From: Parasitella parasitica
Lineage: Eukaryota; Mucoromycota; Mucoromycetes; Mucorales; Mucoraceae
Assembly: GCA_025201805.1 (NCBI GenBank)
Contig: MU619264.1
Location: forward strand, 77,728-141,727
Length of the DNA stretch: 64,000 nt
Direction: 5' to 3'
Each line of letters opens with the position of its first letter. Position 1 is the first letter of the stretch. Of the stretch, positions 1-11,568 are shown piece after piece. The notes beneath the pieces were generated by a model. It searched no databases, had not been told where the DNA came from, and was given only the letters and a program-made list of their open reading frames with translations. The translations under genes were made by a program, and so were the position numbers.

Positions 1-3000
1 TTTTTCTCGTTGTACATACCTCAACAAGGTTTTCATAGCGATCAGCAATGATATTGTCTGCCAATGTGTCAAACTGTGCTCCCTGGTTCAGGATGTTGGA
101 CAGCACCTGCATAAAGGCAGTTCTTGTGCGAGCGTCTTCATGGTAGCCCATAGCCAAAGTTGATTTCAAGCCTGCGTCTACATTTGCGCTCAGTAGGTTT
201 GATATAGCGTTCACAGCCGATTCCTTCAAGGGGCCCCAATATTGATAAGAGTCCGAGGATTTGGTGGATAGGCTGTGTAATTCGCGCTGTGTCTTTAGTA
301 AAACATTCGACCCTGCCCGTAAAACTGTGTTTGTCCCTGCTTCGTATCGATGACATCTATCCAGCAGCTGTGTGAAAAAGGTAAAGTACTTTTGAAACAG
401 TCGATTCTTGTTCATGGTGCGATCGGCATCTCTGGTCTGATCTGGTGTTTGCAGCGGCAGTTTGTGTAGGATAGCGACAATGGCCTTTAGACACACCTGA
501 TCCAAGTCGTGCTGCACTTCTTTATTCTGCGAGCTAATAGACATGGTGGTGGTCGACTTGTTTACGACTCGCTACGTAAATTAACACGAGATTTATAAGC
601 CTGAAACGCATTGACGCACACTCAAAAGCTTACCAAGGTGAAATCGCTCGTCCACTCTACTATAATTTCTAGGAGTTTGTTGCGCACTCGGACATCGTCT
701 CTTATAATCACCTGCTCTTTCTTTAGCATCAACACCTCTGTTAAATGACACATCATGATCATTGTTCGCATCGTTGTAAAATTCTCGTGTGGCAGTCGAT
801 TGATGTAGTTTGCCAGTTGCAGAATAAGCGTGCTGAAATCTGTGCTTAGCAAACAATCGTTCGGGTCTGTCAGGCGGTCCAAGATCATCTTTAGTACCAA
901 CACGGTCTGCTCAACAAACAACGTATTGGTGTTGTCACAAACAACCTCGCCGTTAGACGTGAAGCAGTTGGCCATTGTCGACTCTAAATGGCGGAACAGA
1001 ATACAGTACAGACTAGGCGACAGATCGCTCCCCAAAGTGTCTTTTATGCCTTCCCTCACCACTACGTTTTCCGAAGTCAACAAATCAATCATGTCTATAA
1101 TAAATCTTTCAATGATGATGGGCTGGCGGTTTGGCGACGCAATTCGCTCATTGCTGGTTTTGGATCGCTTATCGTCAAAGTCATCGTCCACCATGTCAGC
1201 AGCTAAACGACTACCGCCAAGAGCAGCCAAAAAGCCCGTGTAATTTTGCCATTCTGTCTGTTTCTCATCATCTGTTTCGATTCGTCCTACAGGAACAGGC
1301 GTAGAGCGCACGGCTGAGGTGCGAAGCTTGTCATGTCGAACCAGTCCGCCAATCTTTTTGACAGAAGACGTGGATGGCACTGTCATGTTTACAGTATCGT
1401 TCACATCCTTTAGCGAATCCATGCCAAATCGACAAACAACCTGCGTCAGCAACTTCCATCGCTTCCACACTTCTTCCCAGGCTGTCAATACACCAGGCGT
1501 AGGTGCTGTCATCATACGCAAGTATTTACGCACTCGTTTCTGCTGAGCCTTTCTGCCCACAAAGGGCTGTTTGCGCCCCTGGGCCACTGGCTCCTCGTAC
1601 GATAGATGTTCATAAATGTCGATATTGTGGCTGAATCCGACCATACTTTGGCTGCTGCGTGATGCTGTATCCACCAAGACATCCTCGTCGACCAACTTGG
1701 TCTCGGTGCACATGTACCCTAGACATTTTACTGCCATGGAACAGATGTCGGGTATAGGCGAGCACAGCGATACCAACAGTGCGATTTCAAGCGTCACACT
1801 GGCTTGCAATCGCTCGTGCGCCTCTGTGTTTCCACAAGGAGTGTCCTGTTTTGCATAAAATCAATATGTTTGCACCTTTTTTTTTCTTATTTTATTTTAC
1901 CATAATATCGCTTAAAAACGCATTCCTCGAGACCAATATCTTTGACAGTAAATCCAACAGAGACTTTAGATATTCTTCGTTGGTGCGATTGTCCAGAACT
2001 TGGCGCGCAATGCTTAGGATTGTCTGCGATGATATTCTCCAGAAATTATTGACTGCAGTGGATGGCGGCCCCCAATGTTTAATGTTGGAGGAGCCATGCA
2101 GTTGCGCCAGACAATCAGCAGCACATCTCCTTACTCGTCTGTCTGTATGTCTCATTAAGCTAATCAGCGACGTCATGAAGGACGCATTTCCATCTACTCG
2201 GCCTTGATCTTCGTCGTTCCCCTAGTGTGTTGTCACGTACAAAATTAATACGCATTACAGTTCAGCATTACGCATCTACATAAGCTTACCAGTAGGGCAC
2301 TTAATGGGTCCAGTCTGAACAGTTTAAGCATGCTCTGTAGCAACGTTGCCACCTGCTGCTGATTCGTCCTTCTGTCCGGGCTGCTACTAATGGTACCATT
2401 TACCTTTTTAGACGAGCTGTGTGCCAGGACTATTGGCGATGAGCTGAATTCGGCTTTTACTGTTTGTATAAATATGCGTCTCAAGGGCGTACAAATTGAA
2501 TCGTACATTGAATTGATGGCAGGGTTCCAAGGCAATTTCTTTTCTTCTAACGTAACGCTGAGGCAAGCATTGACAAAGGCCTGCTTGAATACGATTGGGA
2601 CGCCCTCTTCCAAAAGAGTAGGCACTAACGTGGAGAGTGTCTTTTCGTGGTCGAGCTGCAGTCTGGAGAGAAAGTAGTCTGTCACCAAGGCTTGATGACT
2701 AATGGTGTAGCCCAAACCAGACGACAGCGTGTCCATGGCGGAGGAGCGCGAGAAATCCCAGACTTTCTCTTTCAAAACATCCTCTACGTCGGCGGCAATG
2801 TGTCGCAGAATGCTGTCTTCTTCAGGTGATATAAACGTGGCGGCCTTGCAAAGGTCGACGTAGCAAATGGCTGCGATCTCTTGCGTCCGAGCTGACTGCA
2901 GCGCCTTCTTTAGCTGAAGGGGAAATGTAGTCTAAAAGCGGGGTCGACTGTGTTACATTACACTGCAAAAGAAAAAACACACTGTATAATATACTCACTC

Positions 3001-4470
3001 GTCTGTTTTGCAAACCTCTATCGTCCAAAAAAGCTTGCACTAGGAGATCGGGCGAGAGCGCCAGAAGGATTGTTTGCAGCGGCCATAGTATCGACTTTTT
3101 GCGAGAACTATCAGCAGCAACATTGCACATGTCAAAAAGTATCTCTGAACCAGCCAAAGGTCTACTCGTGCTACTACTGGCGCATATTTCAGCAAACTGA
3201 TATGGCTTCATTTCCATCCATTTCCAGATGGCCATGCGCAGCATTTTGGCAAATAGCAATTTGCCCTGGCTCTTCATATTCAGAAAATAGGGACTCAGAT
3301 CTATTTATTATGCAGAGGATGAGTACAATGATTCTTGTGTGTGTGTGCGTGTGTGTGTGTGTGTGTGCTGTGGGCGGCATATAAGCAATTTACACCTACC
3401 AGATAAAATCGTGTGTAATTTAGGTATATTTAGACATGTGAATGCGAGAATCCTCACTTCTGGAGGATTCGTATCAGAGCTCTCGCCTACAGAGTCGAGG
3501 ATATTTACAGCGTTTTTGATTTTTGCAAAGTAGGAACTCCAATTGCTTGCACTAATGTAATACAAAACTTTGCCAGATGTTGTGTACACTTCTCGAATAT
3601 ACTCCATTGCTTGCGGATCGACTTTGGAAGCTGTGGCCAAGGCTTCGTTTGTGTGCTCGGACGACAATAGCGAAAGCTGCTCGTTTCTTTCTTCAATCAC
3701 ATGCATTTGATTCAGGAATCGACTCATCAGAGACAATAAAAATGTAACCAAGGTCTCGTCCAGTGGCGGTGGATCAATGCTGATGTCAGGCTTCAAGCCG
3801 CCATTCGCTGATCTGGCCGATAATGTCGAGGAAGAGGATGAGGCTGCGGCAATGCTGCTTCCGCTGTAGGTGCCGGTGGCTGCTGCTGCTGCTTTCGCTT
3901 CGTCGGTGTTGTTGGTTTCCCGAGATATTTGGATAGATTGTCTCTTGTGCCATGACCAATGGTGTTGCAGGCATGCTGATAATAATCGAAGGACAAACAA
4001 CTGAGATTGTAATACGTCCAAGGGAACATTAGGGTCTTCGTGAGCTTGTGGTGAGGGTTGAGTATTCTGCCAGAAAGTTAGTAATAAGATCATGGTATAC
4101 CTCTGCGTAGACTGGGTTACCTGGGATATCGACTCCAGGGCAAGGCCGATCTGGTTCAAGATGATTGGCAGCGTATGAATCGATAATTCAATGATGGCAG
4201 CAACTGTATATTGTATTCATTAGTTGACCAGTATCCGCCACGATGGCCACGCAAACTGACCTGTTTGTTGAGTAATTGGATCCTGCTCCAATACCTCGAT
4301 TGAGCGGCCTGCATTGTTTATTGGCAACTATTGTGGCAAACGTAAATCAGAAAATCAGCGCTTTGCTAGTGCACTCCCCCCTCCCCGCCCAATTTGCAAT
4401 CGCTACCACATACTCTAACTTCGACTCTTTTTATCAAGCTAACAATCAGTTTGGTGTTGGCTCTCATCAT
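1..4470 (-). CDS. Neurofibromin/Ira-type RasGAP, N-terminal half (cut by the left window edge)
   Basis: Multi-exon gene read right to left. The protein begins near 4470 (MMRANTKLIVSLIKRVEVR, then a GTATGT donor) and runs off the window at base 1. Exon blocks resemble the long helical region before the GAP domain of human NF1 and yeast Ira1/2: around 1200-1260 the peptide EWQNYTGFLAALGG corresponds to NF1 EWINMTGFLCALGG, followed by the NF1-like series LSPSLYCILF, NTLFVEQTVLVLK and RVRNKLLEIIVEW. Near the left edge STLAMGYHEDARTRTAFMQV matches the stretch just ahead of the catalytic domain, so the arginine-finger GAP module should lie beyond base 1. Family role: stimulates Ras GTP hydrolysis and damps cAMP/MAPK signalling. 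An interrupted TG repeat lies in one intron. Exon borders were only partly resolved. Confidence 0.88.
3336..3367. repeat. (TG)n microsatellite in an intron of the RasGAP gene
   Basis: About 16 TG dinucleotides with one GC interruption. The bordering sequence has no coding similarity to NF1, so this is intronic. Confidence 0.9.
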
Positions 4471-5269
4471 AAAATGGAAAGAAATCAGGAACACAAAGAA
4501 AGGGTTATATTTGAAGTTGTCGTTTTCAGGGGCTAAGAGTGTGAGGATTAAATAAAGCAAAAAGAGAGGAGGGAAAGAGAAAGTACGAGAAGAGAATAAA
4601 TTAAAAAGCAAAAATACACTGTGCAACAGAGCCGCTGTTCTGATCAAAAAAAAGTCTCTTTCTTGCACTTTCTCTCGCCCAAACTCATCGCCCTCTTAAC
4701 CTTCTTTGCCGCTCATAATCCAATCGCATTTGCTTGTACCACGATTGTGTTATTGTATAATATGCCCATTTTTCTTGAAAAAAAAAACTGATGATTTTTT
4801 CATTTCTACTGTTGTCAAACAGATCATCTGATGTCGACTGAATTGGGCTTTTTCTGTGTGCATCAGCTTTTTCAAGAGCAACAATTGCTTGATATTTATC
4901 ACAGCATTTGCCAATCACATTGCAAGGTGATACAGCCCAACATTGCTAAACTAAGCCAAAAACATTTGAAGGAGACTAGCGAGAAATACAAGAAATAAAT
5001 TAAGACTTTTTTTCCCCTTGGGACAAAAAAAGTATATACCTTGTTATGGTAACCAAGAGTTTTTTGTGAGTTTAATACACACAGATTACGGTGTTGTAGG
5101 GTGTTGCTGATTTGTGCGCTACAATGCGCCCAATATGTGTGTGTGTGTGTGTGTGTGTGATCTGGCGGCCTCCAGCAACCTTCGCACCCGGCCAGGCGAT
5201 GAATGTCCGACTACAGGCCATTCATGACAGCCATGTAATAAATACGCATTTCATTTTGCACATTTAACC
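4471..5269. other. Divergent intergenic region between RasGAP and GatB
   Basis: About 800 bp serving as the 5' region of both flanking genes. It holds purine-rich and A/T-rich tracts, a perfect (TG)12 at 5136-5159, and a GC-richer patch at 5160-5235. Short open frames on the minus strand (4685-4918) show no family resemblance. No RNA gene was seen. Confidence 0.6.
5136..5159. repeat. (TG)12 microsatellite upstream of GatB
   Basis: Uninterrupted TG repeat about 110 bp before the GatB start codon. Confidence 0.95.
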
Positions 5270-7415
5270 ATGTTTTCCAAGTTGGCAGTATCCAAGAAGC
5301 ATGGATTAAGACTCTTTGCCACTAAATCTGCAATATCTACCAAAGGCTTTATCAAAGAAGGTTGGGAAGCTGTCATTGGCATTGAAGTGCACGCTCAAAT
5401 TAACACCAAAACAAAGCTATTCTCTGGTATTTTATAAAACCGTGTAGGTCTCTTCCAATCTATTTTGCTAAAAACTTTCAAAAAATATAGACTCGTCAAC
5501 CTCTTACAATGATAAAGTCAATACACATGTATCTTCTATAGATGCCGCATTCCCAGGCGTTCAACCAGTAAGCGCTGCGTTCAGCATTGCTATATATTTG
5601 CGAACTGACAAAAATCTAGCGACTTAACGACAAAGCTGTCGAATTGGCGGTTAAAACCGCTCTTGCACTGCAAGGACAAGTACAGAAGAAATCGACATTT
5701 GACCGCAAACATTATTTCTACCCAGATCTGCCGCAAGGATACCAAATAACACAGCAAAGAGGTACAGTGTATACCAAGCATGGACAGTTGGGTAAAAATC
5801 GAAACTGATTGTATTACGGGGTATACAGAACCTATTTCCAAAGGAGGGTTCGTCATGCTGACCGAAAACGATGGCGCTTCGAAACCAATCAAGATTGGTA
5901 TTCATCAGTTACAAATTGAGCAAGATACTGGTAAAAGTTTCCATGATATGCGACCTGGGGAGACATTACTTGATCTCAACAGAGCAGGCACTGGGTTGAT
6001 GGAGATTGTTACAAACCCTGATTTGAGGTACCTATGACATTTTCTTTGTATATTTTAGCACGCAGAGTATCTCAATGATCAATCTAGATCGTCACTTGAA
6101 GCCGGATTGCTAGTAAAGAAGTTGCAAAATATACTGCAGTGGGTTGGGTCATCCAAAGCCAATTTAGAGGAAGGATCAATGCGCTGCGATGTGAATGTGT
6201 CAGTGAGAAGAAAGGGAGAAGAGTTTGGAACTCGTTGCGAGCTGAAAAACTTGAACCGAATCCGTACTTTGTCTATGGCCATTGACGCAGAGATCAAAAG
6301 ACAGATCCAAGTGATTGAAGATGGTGGAGAGATTCAAGTGGAAACCCGTAGATACGACGAGGAAAAGGATATTACATTCAGACTGAGAGACAAAGAGTCT
6401 GCACCAGATTACAGATACATGCCCGAGCCCGATTTACCTCCTCTTTTACTATCACAAGTGAGGGCTGTTTATGTTTATCATGCAGCATATACACTAAGTT
6501 TTTATTTATTTATTTTTTGTAGGAGTACATTGACAACATTGCAGGCAGTTTATCAGAATTGCCAGATGTTTGTCTGGAGAGAATTATGAAGCAATACGAC
6601 CTTAGTCTTCTAAGTGCAAATCTATTACTGCATGAATACAAGTGTGTGGATTATTTTGAAAAGGTACTTTTTTTCTTTTTTTTTTGTTCACCCCACGGTT
6701 TGTTTCATTCAGTTTAATAACAACATAGACGTGCAAAGGCCGTAATGCTAAAATTGTCTCCAATTGGTAAGCCGATGCTATTTTCAATCAACAGCTGTAT
6801 TGTAACGGGAATACCTCAACCTTTGTAGGACACTGAATGAACTTTCGGGAGCATTATCCGCCGAAGGAATTTCGTTCCAGGACAACCCTATTTCTGTGAA
6901 ACGTTTTGGAGATCTACTTGATCTTGTTCAAAAAGGAACTATTACGGGTACTAGCCCTCCTATGCTATTCTAGCTCTTTGTTACTAAATATACATCATAC
7001 GCAGGAAATACTGGCAAAGATGTATTAAAGCTAATGGTAGCAAATTCATCTGACCCAATGGATATCGTTAAAGAAAAGGGGTGGCTAAAAATCAACGATT
7101 TAGATCAGCTAAGTGTCCTCTGTAAGGAGCTCATAGATAAGAACGCAGAAAAAGTGAGCTACTCATCGAAATGATATCCAAGTTTATTCACCTTACATTT
7201 CTTAGGCCAAGTCTGTGCAAAATGGAGATTCCAAGATTTTCAAATGGTTCATTGGCCAAGCAATGGGTCGTACGAGAGGAATGGCTGATCCTGGCTCTTT
7301 AAATCAGGCTATGAGTATATGTTTAGGTTGGAGCTCTTACGAAGAAATGGCTGCTGCTACTTTGGCAACAGGTGCCAAAGTTAAAGGAAAAGGCAAAAAA
7401 AAGAGAGATTCGTGA
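5270..7415 (+). CDS. PET112: Mitochondrial aspartyl/glutamyl-tRNA amidotransferase subunit B (GatB/Pet112)
   Basis: Subunit B of the GatCAB/GatFAB amidotransferase, which converts Glu-tRNA(Gln) to Gln-tRNA(Gln) in mitochondria. The start at 5270 gives a basic, acid-free leader ([16 protein letters not shown]...) typical of a matrix import signal, then the family opening [18 protein letters not shown]. Later exons give [48 protein letters not shown] and [20 protein letters not shown], all GatB signatures. The C-terminal exon (7215-7415) carries the tail-domain pattern [18 protein letters not shown] and ends in a lysine-rich tail. At least eight short introns are evident. I did not fix every border, but the splice from FSG to DSSTSYNDK and from FPGVQP to RLNDKAVEL keep frame. 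Confidence 0.93.
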
Positions 7416-8029
7416 ACAATAGGATACTTTTTTTTTTTTTTTTTTTTACAGCGCACTTGTATGGGCCATATTCTTTCATTTTGAGACCAATGTTATCAAT
7501 TAAAGTGCTTTCAAAAAGATGAAATGAATAGCGTACGTCTCGTTGAAGATTTGCAAGACGCATGATGAATACGGCAGAGGTAACAGGAAAGAGCAATGCA
7601 CCCGAGTACGCACCTTCTAAGCTGTTTACAGAATCTTAATCAGCTTACTCTCGTACTGAATCCACACTGCTTAAAGCATCCCACAGTGAACGTTTTCTCG
7701 TCTTGAATGGGTTGCTCGTTGCTCATCCTTTGAAATGAAAATTAATCAAAGTGAATTATACTTTTTGTTAATAGCCATCAACCGATAAAACATTGGTTTT
7801 AATGGCTCCATTGGATAAAAGCAGATTATTCTTCGATATACTCCATGTTCAAACAGCCTCCTGAGCAAAATTATTCTAAAGTTTATTTTTTGGATTCTGG
7901 CGCAGCTCTTCTTTGCAAAGCTATATGTCAGTCTTTGTATGTAAAGCAGAGAACCTTACCATGTAATTATTGGCATAGTATATTTAAGATAATAGTAGTT
8001 TTTTCTAAATAGAGTCATCTTCTACATCT
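7416..8029. other. Intergenic region between GatB and ARO2, with intron-like signals on the minus strand
   Basis: Starts with a T20 tract (3' end of GatB). On the minus strand an ATG at 7726 opens a short frame (MSNEQPIQDEKTFTVGCFKQ) followed by a GTAAGC site. Farther upstream, around 7925-7960, a GTAAGG ... CTGACATATAG combination looks like an intron. I could not join these into a protein resembling a known family. The region may hold a small unrecognised gene or the 3' end of ARO2. Confidence 0.3.
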
Positions 8030-9354
8030 TTACTCGTCTTTGGGGGGTTTTCCCAATAAAGCGTGGTTGATATCAATTGGTGGCAGTTTTGAGGATGCAG
8101 CACGGCGAGATTCCTGTTGTAAAGCAGCACTAGAGTTGATATTATGTTAGTAAACACAAATCAGTTTTCCCTCCAAGATAAATCGATGTAGCTTACTCCA
8201 TAATAACAAGAGAGGCCATTGCTTCAACAATTGGCACAGCACGAGACACGACGCAAGGATCATGACGACCCTTGGCAGCCAAAATACCAGTGACACCATC
8301 ATAGTTGGCTGTAGTCTGATCTTGAGAAATAGTCGCAGCAGGTTTGAAAGCAACACGGAAGTAGATGTTCTCACCATTGCTAATACCGCCCTGAACACCA
8401 CCAGAATTGTTTGTAGTTGTGCCTATGGAGCCATCTTCTTTCATGTAGAAAGGATCGTTATGGTCATGACCAGCCATCTTGGTACCGCTGAAACCTGAAC
8501 CAAACTCGAATCCTTTAGTAGCAGGGATTGACAGCATGGCATGAGCCAAGATAGCCTCCAATTTATCAAAGCAAGGCTCACCCAAGCCGATTGGACAGTT
8601 GCGAATAACACAAGTGACAGTACCACCGACAGAGTCTCTTTCATGAGATTTCTCGGCAATGACCTTCTTCATAGCCTCAGCTGTAGCAGGATGAGGACAG
8701 CGAGAGATATCAGCATCGACATCTTCACGAGAGATGGTGTTCATGAATTCAATCAGCTCTGGTTCAGCAGTGTCGCTGTTTTCAAGCTCACTGATGAAGG
8801 GCATAGCGACCTTACCTACGCTGGACGCAAATGCAACAATTTCAACGTTGTATGCCAAACGCAAGTACTTTTCAGCAATGGCACCGGCAGCTACACGGCC
8901 AATTGTTTCGCGAGCAGACGCTCTTCCGCCGCCACTGGATGCCTTGAGTCCATATTTTTGAAGGTAGGTATAATCAGCATGAGAAGGGCGAGGATAAATG
9001 TCGGTGCCGCTGTAATCGTGAGGACGCTGATCCAAGTTGGGAACTTGAATGCCAATGGGAGTACCTAAAGTGACACCAAACTCGGTACCAGACATGATGG
9101 TAACCTTGTCTTTCTCATCACGCTTGAGGCCCCCCTCTTCTTGTTAGTCGTCAAGGTTGCTGCGTTTGTATTAAAAATCTACTTACAGGCGTTGTCAGCT
9201 TATTTTGGCCAGGTCTTCGACGAGTAAGCTGGGGCTGGATGTCGGCTTCTGTCAACTGCATGCCAGGAGGAACACCATCAATAATGGCTCCAACACCCTT
9301 ACAGTGAGATTCACCATAGGTTGTGACACGGAAAAGCTTGCCAAAAGAACTCAT
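8030..9354 (-). CDS. ARO2: Chorismate synthase
   Basis: Last enzyme of the shikimate pathway (EPSP to chorismate, requires reduced FMN). Three exons: complement 9187-9354, 8197-9122 and 8030-8129. Joined length is 1194 nt, 397 aa. The start at 9354 ([18 protein letters not shown]) is the conserved family N-terminus. Splicing LTTP to RDEKDKV restores the family sequence. Hallmarks include [53 protein letters not shown] and [19 protein letters not shown]. The third exon supplies the C-terminal tail ending LLGKPPKDE. Intron 2 has a clear ACTAAC branch site and CTCTAG acceptor. Length fits the roughly 375-430 aa of monofunctional fungal enzymes. Fungal enzymes also carry the flavin reductase activity; that is family knowledge. 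Confidence 0.97.
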
Positions 9355-9520
9355 TTTGAAAGAGGATGCAAGAAGAAGGGTAGAAACTAAAATCTTTCCA
9401 GGAAGAAGATCAATCAACCAAATCGATTATCTAGTCACCCGGAGCTGACTCATATTACGCTGTACCAGATTCACAAATCAAAATAGTGACATTTTATATT
9501 TATTCAAGGTAAGTAAGATC

Positions 9521-10046
9521 AAAGCCCATTGAAGAAAAAAGGAACGATCCGGCTACCATTGCCTCGAGAAAGACTTTTGTAGAATCCCTGCAAGACCTAC
9601 GGATATCCTACAAAACTAAATTGCATCTTTGTAGATGAATCAGGTTTGTAACGTAGATCCGATCCGTCAACAAGGATGGTCTCGCAAAGGGTGAAAATGC
9701 TGCGATAACCACCACCAAAGACGAAGAGAGCGCTGAAGGTTACTATCATCTCGGCTTATCTCGAACAAAGGGGTTCGAAGATGTTTCCGCTAAACTTGCG
9801 GAAGGAGGTACGACTTTAGCTCGATTTTTTGGGAACCATTTGATCACAAGACTCAATGATAGTAATGCTGCACCGCATTATTTCATTAGGGAAAATGCTG
9901 GGATCCATACTTACCGTCAAGGCATAAAATACACACCTCTTGCCTCCATATTAACCTTTTTAGGACCCAATTGAAGAGAACTTCTGAAAGCTCAACTGGA
10001 GGTTGCAGTAGAGAAATCACCAGAGAAGATTGTGAAGGTTGGATAA
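9521..10046 (+). pseudogene. Degenerate Tc1/mariner-type DDE transposase
   Basis: No intact ORF, but successive frames spell a Tc1/mariner (IS630-type) catalytic domain. In order: EEKRNDPATIASRKTFVESL (helical lead-in), NCIFVDESG (family context of the first catalytic Asp), a stop, then GWSRKGENAAITTT, HYFIRENAGIHTY (usual pattern MDNAPIH), YTPLAS (for YLPPYSP), and after a frame change DPIEENF (for NPIEECW), then KAQLEVAVEKSPEKIV. Stops at the ends of VDESGL and PIEENF, the frameshifts and the changed second Asp motif mark it as dead. I saw no obvious terminal inverted repeats or TA duplication. It lies between ARO2 and the perilipin gene. Confidence 0.75.
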
Positions 10047-10350
10047 GGCATGGCACCAGCTTTTTTTCTGATTATTTTCTTGTCTCCAAGGAAATCTATT
10101 AGATAAAAAAAATCAATTTTTATTTACAATATATAGTAGGTATCACAGGTAGAATTGGAATTGCAATACAACTCAGTACTTGCTGTTGTTTGCACACAAT
10201 TTCAATTGGCCACTTTGCAATAATAGGTTCAAAGAAAGATTTTTTTTTATTTAAAAAGAGATATTTACTAATTTTTGTAGACGAGATACTTATGTGCAAT
10301 GTGCGTGTGATGAAAAGAGAGGATATGTTACGAGTGTCTTGCGCAGGAGA

Positions 10351-11568
10351 CTAAGCCTTGACATTGACAAAGCCAAATGTTGATTTCACATCGCGAACAA
10401 CCTTGGAATTGTTTGCATAGGCGCCGTATTGACGGACTTGATCTTCAACGCCGTGTATCGACTTTTGAATCAATGGCAATACGTATCCCTGAGTCATGTG
10501 CAGAATGTTTGTTGCCTTTTGGAAAGGGGCCAAGTCAGGTTTTAAAACTTCAGTGCGTACGATTTCGTATTCATTGCTAGCAAATGTGACCAGAGGATCG
10601 ACCACGACATGGAGCGAGCCAGGTAGACTATTAATCACCTGGCGATCCTTGACAAAAGCAGCAGCAGCATCCAGACGGTGAATCAAGTCGGCAGTTAGCT
10701 CATTGATGCGTTGATTTGCCATGGTTTGTGTAGTGTCTTTATAACCTTTAACAGAGAGAACAAATTCATGGAGACGAGTATTGGCCTTTTGGATTGATTG
10801 AAATGCTTCTTGCAGTAGTCGATTTGTCTCGGCCAAACGGGAAATATCAGCTTTTGTGTGGGGGATGGATTGCCACTGAGTAGCAACACGATGGGTTAAC
10901 CTATCCTTGACTTCATTGGCCAACGACAATAACTTCACCTCTTCATAGTTGCCATCGTGTGCACTTCTATCCTTTGTTTGCTGTTGTTGTTTTGGGTCAT
11001 TAACGGCAGCGTCAGCAGCAGGGAGATACTTGTCTACCAATTGTTGGAGACCTTGAGTTGTGCGAGTGACAGGAATTAAAGCAGCATAAGTAATCTTACC
11101 CTTTACATCTTGGTATACTTTGTGGGGAGATTCCTTGACTGAGGTCAGGAATTCTTTGGGCGGTTGCGTAACAACTGGAAATTTGGTCTCGACTAAATCA
11201 AGAGACTGACAAACCAGTTGATCGGCTTTCAAAAGATGGGGTTTGTACTTCTCGGCATAAGGCGACGCAATGGAAGCAGCCAACTTAATTGTAGATTCAG
11301 CCTTGTTTAAAGCGAAACGGCTAATTGAGCTTTGATTGGCATAGTACTGCACCATGGACGAGCCATCACGGATGATAGGAATAGCTAGGACACGTTTGAA
11401 GAATGAGAACTCTAGAGGTTTCTTGTTTGCCTCCTCAGCTTCAATGATGGTGTTATCAGGGACTAGCACCTCACTCTCTAGCACATCATTGGGATTAGAT
11501 GTAAAGTTTGACCTGGGTTCTTCGGCCTTGTTATTTTCAAGATTACGACGACCGGTTTTCTTGGGCAT
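10351..11568 (-). CDS. Perilipin-like lipid droplet protein
   Basis: Single-exon gene, 405 aa. The N-terminal 60 residues are polar. A perilipin/PAT-like region follows: YYANQSSISRFALNKAESTI, then PYAEKYKPHLLKADQLVCQS and LDLVETKFPVVTQPPKEFL, the last like the LDKLEEKLPFLQQP signature of perilipins. The rest is mostly amphipathic helix with few prolines, including a stretch of repeated QxxI/L heptads (residues about 210-330) and no membrane span. Family role: coats lipid droplets and controls access of lipases. Mammalian perilipins and the fungal MPL1/PLN1 proteins have similar size. Assignment rests on motif resemblance alone. A T-rich leader precedes the start codon. Confidence 0.72.
   Translation of the reverse strand: MPKKTGRRNLENNKAEEPRSNFTSNPNDVLESEVLVPDNTIIEAEEANKKPLEFSFFKRVLAIPIIRDGSSMVQYYANQSSISRFALNKAESTIKLAASIASPYAEKYKPHLLKADQLVCQSLDLVETKFPVVTQPPKEFLTSVKESPHKVYQDVKGKITYAALIPVTRTTQGLQQLVDKYLPAADAAVNDPKQQQQTKDRSAHDGNYEEVKLLSLANEVKDRLTHRVATQWQSIPHTKADISRLAETNRLLQEAFQSIQKANTRLHEFVLSVKGYKDTTQTMANQRINELTADLIHRLDAAAAFVKDRQVINSLPGSLHVVVDPLVTFASNEYEIVRTEVLKPDLAPFQKATNILHMTQGYVLPLIQKSIHGVEDQVRQYGAYANNSKVVRDVKSTFGFVNVKA

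Noticed and set aside
7430-7726. Minus-strand frames between GatB and ARO2 that could form a small two-exon gene
   Set aside because: The only joinable intron would be about 37 nt and the second exon changes frame with each acceptor choice; no known family.
9355-9417. Upstream extension of chorismate synthase (MIDLLPG...)
   Set aside because: The conserved family start is at 9354 and the extension has no targeting features of note.
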